In this document: in pieces, positions 17,265-25,025 of the stretch | Layout of the letters: each line of letters opens with the position of its first letter | Numbering within the stretch: position 1 is the first letter of the stretch | Source of the DNA: Burkholderia puraquae | GTDB lineage: Bacteria > Pseudomonadota > Gammaproteobacteria > Burkholderiales > Burkholderiaceae | Assembly: GCF_002099195.1 (NCBI RefSeq) | Contig: NZ_NBYX01000014.1 | Coordinates: 1 to 64,000 of the forward strand | DNA: 64,000 nt | Direction of reading: 5' to 3' | Translations under genes and position numbers: made by a program | The notes under the pieces: generated by a model | The model's input: the letters and a program-made list of their open reading frames with translations, nothing else | What the model was told of the DNA's origin: nothing | The model's database searches: none

Positions 17265-17867
17265 ATGGCAAAAATTCTGGTCCTCTACTACTCGATGTAC
17301 GGCCATATCGAAACGATGGCGAATGCGGTGGCCGACGGCGCGAAATCGGTTTCCGGCACGGAAGTGACCATCAAGCGTGTTCCAGAAACGATTCCAGCCG
17401 AACAGGCTGCCGCCTTCGGCGCGAAGCTCGACCAGGACGCAGCAGTCGCGACGCCTGCCGAACTTGCCGATTACGATGCGATCATCTTCGGCACTCCGAC
17501 CCGTTTCGGCAACATGGCCGCACAGATGCGCAACTTCCTCGATCAGACCGGCGGGCTGTGGGTGAAGGGAGCGCTGGTCGGCAAGATCGGCAGCGTCTTC
17601 GCTTCCACTGGAACTCAGCACGGTGGTCAGGAGACGACCATTACGTCCTTTCACAGCACACTGTTGCACCACGGAATGGTGATCGTCGGTGTCCCGTATG
17701 CTTGTGCAGGACTGACGAAAATGGACGAGATCACGGGCGGTACACCCTATGGTGCAACGACGCTAGCGGGTGCTGACGGCACACGGCAGCCGTCGGCCAA
17801 CGAACTTGATATTGCGCGATACCAGGGTAAGCATGTAGCGGAACTGGCGGCCAAACTATCTCGCTGA
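17265..17867 (+). CDS. wrbA: NAD(P)H:quinone oxidoreductase WrbA
   Basis: A 200-residue flavodoxin-like protein of the WrbA (type IV) family. It has the FMN phosphate loop YYSMYGHIETMA (about 8-19), GTPTRFGNMAAQMRNFLDQTGGLW (about 77-100) and the FASTGTQHGGQETT segment. It performs two-electron reduction of quinones to hydroquinones with NAD(P)H and binds FMN. ATG 17265 begins the family-typical MAKILVLYYS; the frame opens further upstream without support. Together with the QOR it would keep a trihydroxybenzene substrate reduced for the dioxygenase (inference). WrbA also occurs outside catabolic clusters. Confidence 0.9.
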   Translation: MAKILVLYYSMYGHIETMANAVADGAKSVSGTEVTIKRVPETIPAEQAAAFGAKLDQDAAVATPAELADYDAIIFGTPTRFGNMAAQMRNFLDQTGGLWVKGALVGKIGSVFASTGTQHGGQETTITSFHSTLLHHGMVIVGVPYACAGLTKMDEITGGTPYGATTLAGADGTRQPSANELDIARYQGKHVAELAAKLSR

Positions 17868-17947
17868 CATCGGCGTTTCCTGTTTCGCATTAGATTTGCG
17901 TGTGCCACCGTTGGTGCAGGTGGGCGACGGCGGCACTATCCCTATTA

Positions 17948-17964
17948 GTTTCACTGCGTGAAAC
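17948..17964. promoter_or_regulatory. Inverted repeat GTTTCAC-N3-GTGAAAC, candidate operator
   Basis: A perfect 7-bp inverted repeat with a three-base centre lies 119 bases before the esterase start. It is short and compact, as for dimeric repressor or activator sites. The bound protein is unknown and no second copy was noticed in the window. Confidence 0.4.
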
Positions 17965-18082
17965 CCGCAGAGGATGTCGTTAGAGCGGTCCAGGGCTAGC
18001 GTGCGTCGTAGGATCACTGCATCGTCAGTTGACCTCGGACGCAGCGGCCGGACGATCTCATATGACCTTAGGATTTAGATAT

Positions 18083-19021
18083 ATGAGCAATTCAAGTCAT
18101 CTCATTGCGAAGGATCAGGTAAGTTCGGTCACTGAATCGCCGATTATCCTTAAATTGCGAACAAAAGGTGATGTCGAGGCGACGAGGGCTGCCGTGCGCA
18201 TGTTCAGCTCGAAAGTGGACGACACTTTTTTCGGGAAAAAAGTCCAGGTAAACGAAGATGTGAGCGTCCTCGTATACGGTCCTTCGCAAGGCACAGAAAA
18301 CGAACCGTTGCCTGCGATTTTCTATATCCATGGCGGTGGGTATGTAGCCGGGTCCGCTGACCTGTATGACAACGAACACCACGAGGCGGCCACGAAGCTG
18401 CACTGCGTTGTCGTCGCGGTGGATTACCGGCTGGCTCCTGAAAACCCGTACCCGACACCGCTGAACGACTGTGTTTCCGGCATCACGTGGGTTTATGACA
18501 ACGCGGAACAGCTTGGCATCGATCGGGAGAGAATAACGGTGATGGGAGAAAGTGCAGGGGGCGGTCTCACTGCTTCGCTGTGTCACTATTTGAGGGACAA
18601 GACAAAGATCACCCCCAGAAACCAGGTCATGCTGTTCCCGATGCTGGACTACAAGACGTCTGCCAATCCTGCCGAGGTCAAAAACAAATACGCCGGCGAG
18701 TATGTGTGGACCCACGATGTGAACGACTTCGGATGGAAATATCTTCTTGGAGAAAAAAAGGTCGAGGATATTGAAATTCAATATTACTCGCCGTCGTACG
18801 CGCCGAGTTTCGAGAATCTGCCACCCGCTTACATTGCAGTCGGCAGCCTCGATCTGTTGCTCGACGAAAGTCTCGAGTATGCCAAGAAGCTCAGCTGTGC
18901 TGGCGTACCGATTTCGATGGAGGTGGTGGCTGGAGCTGTTCACGGATTCAACTTCATCCCGAGCGACACGGCGAAAAAATTCAATGCGCGACTGACTGAG
19001 TATCTGATGTCCGTTTTGTAA
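18083..19021 (+). CDS. HSL-family alpha/beta hydrolase (esterase/lipase)
   Basis: A 312-residue carboxylesterase of the hormone-sensitive-lipase group. The HGGG oxyanion motif is at residues 83-86, the GESAGGG nucleophile elbow has Ser157, Asp257 is in GSLDLLLDES and His287 is in GAVHGFN. ATG 18083 is preferred because TTAGGA lies nine bases upstream; 18062 is an alternative. Codon choice is a little more AT-rich than in neighbouring genes, with AAA-rich stretches, which may signal recent transfer. It could hydrolyse an aromatic ester at pathway entry. Confidence 0.87.
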   Translation: MSNSSHLIAKDQVSSVTESPIILKLRTKGDVEATRAAVRMFSSKVDDTFFGKKVQVNEDVSVLVYGPSQGTENEPLPAIFYIHGGGYVAGSADLYDNEHHEAATKLHCVVVAVDYRLAPENPYPTPLNDCVSGITWVYDNAEQLGIDRERITVMGESAGGGLTASLCHYLRDKTKITPRNQVMLFPMLDYKTSANPAEVKNKYAGEYVWTHDVNDFGWKYLLGEKKVEDIEIQYYSPSYAPSFENLPPAYIAVGSLDLLLDESLEYAKKLSCAGVPISMEVVAGAVHGFNFIPSDTAKKFNARLTEYLMSVL

Positions 19022-19195
19022 CGAACGCCGGGTGGCAAGTGAACCGGCGTCGGAAATCACTTGCCATTCAGAGGCCGTCAGCTGATTGGGCGTGGTGTCA
19101 GGGTAGCACTCAGGGCAATCTGTTTCGAAAAATTCCAGACCGATCAGTCTATGTGTAATGCTCTGCATGACGAAATTATTTATGAGGTTTGGCAT

Positions 19196-20173
19196 ATGGC
19201 AGGAAAGATTGATACACATCACCACATCGTGCCCCCGACCTACGCAGCGTGGCTTACTCAGCGCGGCATCACGGCCGGCGGGCTTGCGATTCCATCGTGG
19301 AGTGAAGAGGGGGCGTTGGACCTCATCGACGCATTGGGTATTGCAACCGGCATCTTCTCCGTTTCCACTCCGGGAGTTCATCTCGGTGATGATGTTGAAG
19401 CACGTGAGAAAGCACGGGAGGTCAACGAGTTCGCCGCGAACATCGTCGCCAGATACCCGGGCCGCTTTGGCTTCTTTGCAACGCTGACACTGCCTGACGT
19501 CGAGGGCGCCATTACTGAAGCGAAGCATGCATTTGACCAGCTCAACGCGGATGGTGTCGTGCTGATCAGCAGCGTGCGCGGGACATATCTTGGCGACGAG
19601 TCGTGGGCACCGCTCTTCGACGAGTTGAATCGTCGGCATGCGGTGGTGTTTGTTCATCCGGGGGATTTGCCGGCCGAACCCGTGCCCGGAATACCGCCTT
19701 ATGCCGCCGACTTTCTGCTCGACACGACGCGTGCCGCCATCAACATCGCGAAGTCAGGTTGGCTCGAACGATTCCCCAACGTAAGAATCATTCTTTCTCA
19801 TGCCGGTGGATTCATTCCGTACGCCGCCCAGCGCATCGCTCGCGTCGTTTCGCCAGACGGTAGCCGCGACGGCGGGCTTGCACGGCTCAGGCGCTTCTAC
19901 TTCGACACCGCGCTATCGAGCAGTCCGTATGCGATGCCCGCGCTTCTCGCGTTTGCCGATCCGACTCATATCACCTTCGGCAGCGATTGGCCTTATGCAC
20001 CGAAAAGTAGCTCGCTGGCGTTTACCGAGATGCTTCATGCATTCCCGCTGACACCCGACCAACGCCATGCCATTTACCGTGGCAACGCAGAGCAACTGTT
20101 TCCGCGACTGTCGTCCACGCGACATGCGAGTCCGCTGATTGACGAGACGAGGCAGCAGTCGTCGCGAAAGTAG
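19196..20173 (+). CDS. Amidohydrolase-superfamily protein, ACMSD / decarboxylase-like
   Basis: A 325-residue metal-dependent TIM-barrel enzyme. The HxH pair is His8/His10 in KIDTHHHI, with further likely ligands His154 (FVHPGD), His202 (LSHAGG) and Asp264 (FGSDWP). That set matches the aminocarboxymuconate-semialdehyde and 6-methylsalicylate decarboxylase branch rather than ureases. It would remove a carboxylate from a benzoate- or salicylate-type substrate without oxygen. ATG 19196 follows GAGG by eight bases. As the last gene of the plus-strand series it may feed a phenolic compound into the hydroxyquinol branch, which is inference. Confidence 0.85.
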   Translation: MAGKIDTHHHIVPPTYAAWLTQRGITAGGLAIPSWSEEGALDLIDALGIATGIFSVSTPGVHLGDDVEAREKAREVNEFAANIVARYPGRFGFFATLTLPDVEGAITEAKHAFDQLNADGVVLISSVRGTYLGDESWAPLFDELNRRHAVVFVHPGDLPAEPVPGIPPYAADFLLDTTRAAINIAKSGWLERFPNVRIILSHAGGFIPYAAQRIARVVSPDGSRDGGLARLRRFYFDTALSSSPYAMPALLAFADPTHITFGSDWPYAPKSSSLAFTEMLHAFPLTPDQRHAIYRGNAEQLFPRLSSTRHASPLIDETRQQSSRK

Positions 20174-20290
20174 ACGCGTCATGCCCGGCGTGCCACGCCG
20201 GCAGGTAGCGAACAAGCAGGCTTGCGAAACACGCGTCGATGTACCTGCATTCGGCGCAGGATCACATGTGTCGTGTTCGCCCTCGGAAGA

Positions 20291-21518
20291 TCAATGTGCC
20301 GGAGCGGGGGCGGCGCCGATGTGTGTACGAAAGAGCCTGTACGGCTTTTGTCGCAGATCCTTACCGCTATGGAATCCGGCCTACCGTGGCAATTGATTGG
20401 CCATGAAGTACAGGTAGCCGTCCGGGCCGATGGCCAGCGTGTCGGGCCACAGAATGCGGGAGTCGTGCACGACGGTCGTCCACGCTCCACCGGGTGAGCG
20501 CTTGCGGATCGCATTGTGCTCGTAGTCGCCCGCGTACACAGTGCCGTTCGCGTCTGCCGCGAGCCCGTCGGATGCGCCTTTCTCGCCGAGATCCTGGACG
20601 GCCGCCGATAGCTGCGTGTCGCTGACGGAGGCATCACGCAGCATTGCCGTCGATACCGCGTAGAGACGACGACTGGAGAGCGGGCAGTAAGACAGCGTCT
20701 TCCCATCCGGTGACAGGGCAATGCCGTCCGAAGCCACCGAGAAAGGCCGGGTGTTGCCGTCGGCATCACGGGTCATCATGTGTTCGCCATCGAAGACAGG
20801 TACGAAATGCGGATCGGCAGATGTCGAGACGTCATCCGTGAGGCGTCGGCATTGCGCTGCCCGTGTCAAGATCGACGATGATGATGCCGCCAATACCCGT
20901 GAGCGACGAGTCCGTCACATAGGCGACCCCCGCCTTGCCGACGCGGAAGTCGAAGCGCACGTCGTTGACATAGGTTTGCGCGCGCATGACGTTGCCGGGA
21001 AAGACGATGGTCTTCACGATCCGATTTTGCTTCAGATCAATGGCGACGAGCTTTGCGCCGCCCGCGACCGGGCTGGAAAAATTCGGCGCAGCCGTATCGA
21101 GCACCCAGAGGCGGCCGCGACCGTCCGCCACCACGCTCTGGACGCTCAGGAAGTGATCGGCCGGATTCCGGTCGTCCGCGCGATTGACCTCGGCGTCCGG
21201 ATACGGGGCGACCTTGCCGTGGCGCAGTTCGCCGACGGTGAACGGCACGTCGTCCCCCCAGCGCGGAAAGTTGACGAAGATTCGGCCCGATTCGGAAACC
21301 GTGACGCCGGTCGGCATCGCATCGTTGAACGTGGCAACAGTATCCAGGGTACCCGGGGTTGACCGGGTGTCGGAAGGTGTCGGCGCGACGGTTGCCGCAG
21401 GCGTTGCGGCGACGCTCGAGGCGTAAGGCGCAACGCTCCACAACGCGAGCGCACTGGCAAGCGCGAGTGATTTCAGGCGGTAGCGGATTGGCGTGGAATG
21501 CCGGCGCGAGTGGCGCAT
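20291..21518 (-). pseudogene. Broken major-royal-jelly / SMP-30-like (L-dopachrome tautomerase-related) gene
   Basis: Two minus-strand frames together make one exported beta-propeller-like protein. The first (start 21518, signal peptide LKSLALASALALWSVAPYASS) runs to VDLDTGSAM and then shifts at about 20852, where one extra C after the ATG codon diverts it to PTPHG and a stop. The second frame resumes at RRLTDDVSTSADPHFVP and stops at a TAG after ANQLPR at about 20387. The same frame beyond that TAG still reads AGFHSGKDLRQKPYRLFR down to a stop at 20291. One +1 insertion and one CAG-to-TAG change therefore inactivate it. It shares a strand with the oxidoreductase upstream, 72 bases away. Confidence 0.85.
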
Positions 21519-21589
21519 GGCTATTTTCCTGTCGTTGGGGGAATCTGGCTGCCGGCGCGGCATCGAATGCCGACGCGGTGTTGCCGTGC

Positions 21590-22597
21590 TCAAAAGCCCT
21601 CGAGCACGATCTTGCCGCGTGCGCGGCCGCTTTCGATGAGGGCGTGCGCGCGGCGGAGGTTTTCCGCATTGACGACCCCGAAGTGCTCGCCCATCGTCGT
21701 ACGAAGCGTGCCGTCGTCGACCAGGGTGGCGACGCGGTCGAGGATGTCGTGCTGGCGGATCATGTCCGGCGTCTCGAAGAGCGAGCGGGTGAACATCAGC
21801 TCCCAGTGCAGCGAGATGGCTTTGCGCTTGAGCGGCACCGCATCGAGCGTCGCCGGATCGTCGATGACACCGAGCCGCCCCTGAGGGGCGAGCGCTTCGA
21901 CGATCTGCGCATAGTGGCTATCCGTCTGCGTGAGACTTGCAACATAACGTACGTGGGGTACGCCGATTTCCCGCAGCCCTTCGACCAGAGACCGAGAATG
22001 ATCGATGACGTCGTGGGCACCCAATTCCCGGACCCAGGCCTGCGTTTCCGGGCGCGAGGCCGTGCCGATGACGCGCAACCGGGTGAGGCGCCGCGCGAGT
22101 TGCGTCAGGATTGACCCGACGCCGCCGGACGCACCGACGATCAGGATGGCATCGCCTTCGCCGCCTCCCTCGGCCACGCCGAGACGGTCGAACAGCAACT
22201 CCCATGCGGTGAGCGATGTCAGCGGAAGGGCGGCGGCATGAGCATCGCTCAGGCTGGCGGGCTTGCGCGCGGCGATTCGTTCGTCCACCAGCCCGTACTC
22301 CGCATAGGCGCCGGCTCGCGCGATCGACCCTGCGTAGTAAACGTCGTCGCCCGCCTGATACAGCGAAACGTCGCGACCCACGGCCTCGACCGTGCCGACC
22401 GCATCCCAGCCCAGCACGCGCGGCTCGTCGGTCGGCGATCCCTTCCGAACCTTGGTGTCGACAGGGTTTACGGCGATCGCCCGAATCCTGACGAGCAGGT
22501 CCCTCGGCCCCGGCTTGGGCAGGGGCAACTCCGCTTCGTGGAGCGCGTTGGGGTGGGTGGCCGGGAGGCCGTGCTGCGTATAGACGATGGCTTTCAT
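21590..22597 (-). CDS. Zinc-type alcohol dehydrogenase-like oxidoreductase (QOR family)
   Basis: A 335-residue MDR-superfamily protein. The GroES-like N-half opens KAIVYTQHGLPATHPNALHE, and the Rossmann motif LIVGASGGVGSILTQLARR is at about residues 155-173. It lacks zinc cysteines. It resembles the zinc-binding alcohol dehydrogenase/ZADH2-like group often found next to a LysR gene in Burkholderia. It diverges from the LysR regulator at 22732, which probably controls it. The broken MRJP-like gene follows it. Substrate unknown; NADPH-dependent quinone or enone reduction is likely. Confidence 0.87.
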   Translation of the reverse strand: MKAIVYTQHGLPATHPNALHEAELPLPKPGPRDLLVRIRAIAVNPVDTKVRKGSPTDEPRVLGWDAVGTVEAVGRDVSLYQAGDDVYYAGSIARAGAYAEYGLVDERIAARKPASLSDAHAAALPLTSLTAWELLFDRLGVAEGGGEGDAILIVGASGGVGSILTQLARRLTRLRVIGTASRPETQAWVRELGAHDVIDHSRSLVEGLREIGVPHVRYVASLTQTDSHYAQIVEALAPQGRLGVIDDPATLDAVPLKRKAISLHWELMFTRSLFETPDMIRQHDILDRVATLVDDGTLRTTMGEHFGVVNAENLRRAHALIESGRARGKIVLEGF

Positions 22598-22731
22598 GCG
22601 GTGTGTTCCAGTCGATGTGGAGAGAGGTCGGAAACCGGTGGCTATCGCCGCCGTCGACGTGTGGATCGTATTTTCCGAACTGCAACACAGATGAAAAACC
22701 AGGAAAATCGGGTAGAACTTTCACTGTTGGA

Positions 22732-23670
22732 ATGAAAATGATCCGGATTGACGACCTTGGACTCTTCGTGCGTACGGCGGCGCTGGGCAGCTTCTCCAAC
22801 GCCGCCCGTGAGGCCGACCTGCTTCCGGGGCAGGTCAGTGCGGCGATTCAGCGGCTAGAGCGGGAGCTGGACATTCGCCTGTTTGCGCGGTCGACGCGCA
22901 GCCTGAAGCTTACGTCGGAGGGCGAGCAATACCTGCCCTATGCGCAGGAAGCGCTGTCGGCGCTCAGGGAGGGGCGGGAGCGCCTGCATGGGGAGCGCCA
23001 CGAGCTGCAGGGCGTGCTGAAGATCTCCGCGCCGTCGGATCTTGGGCGAAACGTGCTGCTGCCATGGCTGACGGCGTTTCGCGACGCGCATCCGAAGCTG
23101 GTGCTGAAGCTGTCGCTGTCGGATTACGTGGCGGACGTGTTCCGCGATCCGGTCGACGTCGCGATTCGCTATGGCGTGGCAGAAACCGCCAGCTATGTGG
23201 CATTGCCGCTCGCGGAGAGCAACCGGCGTGTGCTGGTCGCATCGCCGGCCTATCTGGCACGCCATGGTCGCCCGACCTCGCTTGACGAGCTTGCCTTGCA
23301 CAAGTGCCTGCTATTCGCGCTCGGCGGCCGCGTATACGACCGATGGGTATTTCCCGTCAACGGCGTGCGCCGGCTGGTGACGGTCAACGGAGAACTGCTT
23401 TGCGACGACGCAGACGTTGCGCGTCGCTGGGTGGTGGAGGGGCTCGGTGTTGCCTACAAGTCATGGCTCGACGTTTGCGATGACGTCACGAGCGGGCGGC
23501 TGGAGGTGCTGATTCCGGATCAGCCTGGCGAGCCTGCACCGCTGAACCTCGTATGCCCGCACCGCCGGCAATTCTCGCCGACCGTGCGTTATCTGCACGC
23601 GGCGCTGCGAGATCAAATCTCGTACATGGTCGCTGAAATGAAAAACCATACCGTATTACAAGAGAAATAA
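22732..23670 (+). CDS. LysR-family transcriptional regulator
   Basis: A 312-residue LysR protein. The winged helix-turn-helix at about residues 5-65 contains FVRTAALGSFSNAAREADLLPGQVSAAIQRLE and LFARSTRSLKLTSEG. A LysR substrate-binding domain follows (LKISAPSDLGRNVLLPWLTAFRDAHP). ATG 22732 begins the standard LysR N-terminus; the frame is open upstream to 22603 without support. It diverges from the oxidoreductase at 21590-22597, with a 134-base shared control region, so it most likely regulates that gene. Confidence 0.9.
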   Translation: MKMIRIDDLGLFVRTAALGSFSNAAREADLLPGQVSAAIQRLERELDIRLFARSTRSLKLTSEGEQYLPYAQEALSALREGRERLHGERHELQGVLKISAPSDLGRNVLLPWLTAFRDAHPKLVLKLSLSDYVADVFRDPVDVAIRYGVAETASYVALPLAESNRRVLVASPAYLARHGRPTSLDELALHKCLLFALGGRVYDRWVFPVNGVRRLVTVNGELLCDDADVARRWVVEGLGVAYKSWLDVCDDVTSGRLEVLIPDQPGEPAPLNLVCPHRRQFSPTVRYLHAALRDQISYMVAEMKNHTVLQEK

Positions 23671-23781
23671 GGGCGCGCGAGGCGTTTCGATCCGGCGCTG
23701 ATTTATTCCGGCCAGGTAAAGGCGAGGCATCGCAACGGCACGGATCGCGGACGGCTTTTTTGCCAGCGCGGTATTGACACA

Positions 23782-24705
23782 TCAAAGCTCAGAGAACGTC
23801 CATGGTGCTTGCGCGAAGCACTCGGCGAGAAAGTCGAGGAGCAACGTGACACGCGCCGGGCGTAGCGTGCCAGGCGGCGTGACGAGGTTGATGTTGATGT
23901 CGGAGATCGACCAGTCTTGCATCACTACCTCCAGTTCGCCTCGCTGCAACGTGCCCCATATCACGAACTCGGGTTGCAGTGCGAGGCCATGCCCGCCGAT
24001 CAATGCGGGCATGATCACTTCAGCGTTGTTGCTGCGGATGCGCCCGCGCACGGGCGCCAAGAATTCTTCGCCCGACTTCGTGTTGCGAAAGTGCCAGGAT
24101 TCGGGTGTTGGCAGGTTCGTGTAGAGAAAGATTACGTGCTGCTCGAGATCGCGCGGATGTGTCGGGCTGCCGTACTTTTCGAGGTAGGAGCGGGACGCGA
24201 CGAGTGACCGGCGCACCGGACACAGCGGGCGGGCGCGCAGCGTCGAATCGTCCAGTTTGGCGATGCGGATCGCGATGTCGAAGCCGTCCGACACGATGTC
24301 GACTAGACGATCGGTCAGCACGAGATCGATATCGACGAGCGGATAGCGTTCGAGAAACGCAGGCAGCACCGGTGCGAGATGGCGGACCCCGAACGACATG
24401 GGTGCATTAACCCGGACGAGGCCGTGCGGTTCGAGTGCGTATGCGGACGCGTCGCACTCGATGCATTCCGCGTCCGCGAGCAGTTTTATCGCGCGGTCAC
24501 GCAGCATCTCGCCGGTCGGCGTGAGCGAAAGCTTACGCGGTGTTCGGTACAGTAGCGTTGTGCGGAGTCGCTGTTCGAGGCGGGCGATTGCTTTCGATAC
24601 GGTCGGTTGCGACATACCGAGCAGCGCAGCAGCTTTCGAGAACGAACCGGTTTCGGCGACACGTACGAAGATCGCCCAGGCTTCGAGATCAGGAAGGTGA
24701 TGCAT
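23782..24705 (-). CDS. LysR-family transcriptional regulator
   Basis: A 307-residue LysR protein. The N-terminal HTH has FVRVAETGSFSKAAALLGMSQPTVSKAIARLE, then TLLYRTPRKLSLTPTGE and a co-inducer-binding domain (VRVNAPMSFGVRHLAPVLPAFLERYP). It is convergent with the LysR gene at 22732-23670, with about 110 bases between them. No obvious divergent partner starts upstream, so its target is unclear. Length is normal for the family and it appears intact. Confidence 0.9.
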   Translation of the reverse strand: MHHLPDLEAWAIFVRVAETGSFSKAAALLGMSQPTVSKAIARLEQRLRTTLLYRTPRKLSLTPTGEMLRDRAIKLLADAECIECDASAYALEPHGLVRVNAPMSFGVRHLAPVLPAFLERYPLVDIDLVLTDRLVDIVSDGFDIAIRIAKLDDSTLRARPLCPVRRSLVASRSYLEKYGSPTHPRDLEQHVIFLYTNLPTPESWHFRNTKSGEEFLAPVRGRIRSNNAEVIMPALIGGHGLALQPEFVIWGTLQRGELEVVMQDWSISDININLVTPPGTLRPARVTLLLDFLAECFAQAPWTFSEL

Positions 24706-25025
24706 TATGCAGTGGGGGGCGATGAAGGTTTCGCGCTGACGTCGGTAGTGAGGGCAACCTCATCCGATGTACGCGGCGTGAGGCGGGACCCTGAGGCGCC
24801 TCTCGGGAACGTGTGGGATGTGCGTGCGCCGCACGCTCGATCCCCGAACGGTGCGCCTACGCAATGCATAATGGCATTGCGTAGGCGCTCGCGTGTCAAT
24901 CGATTATGGCGGCGGGACAGTCTGACGAGCCGAGCGGATTCTGCCGGGCTGCGTAGGCGCGGCGGTTCGGCGAGCCGCGGCCGACCGCGCTTCGTACTGT
25001 TTTATCCGGCGCGCTTGCCACCGGT
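24706..25025. other. Intergenic region with a strong hairpin
   Basis: About 320 bases between the LysR start and the end of fdhF-like gene. It carries the 15-bp perfect inverted repeat described separately. I see no gene here; open frames overlapping it are antisense extensions. Confidence 0.5.
24853..24888. repeat. Perfect 15-bp inverted repeat with six-base loop
   Basis: GCGCCTACGCAATGC at 24853-24867 pairs exactly with 24874-24888 around ATAATG. It lies 138 bases after the fdhF-like stop on that gene's transcript. No T-run follows on either strand, so it is not a textbook intrinsic terminator. An mRNA 3'-end-protecting structure, a factor-assisted terminator or a REP-like element are possible. 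Confidence 0.7.
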
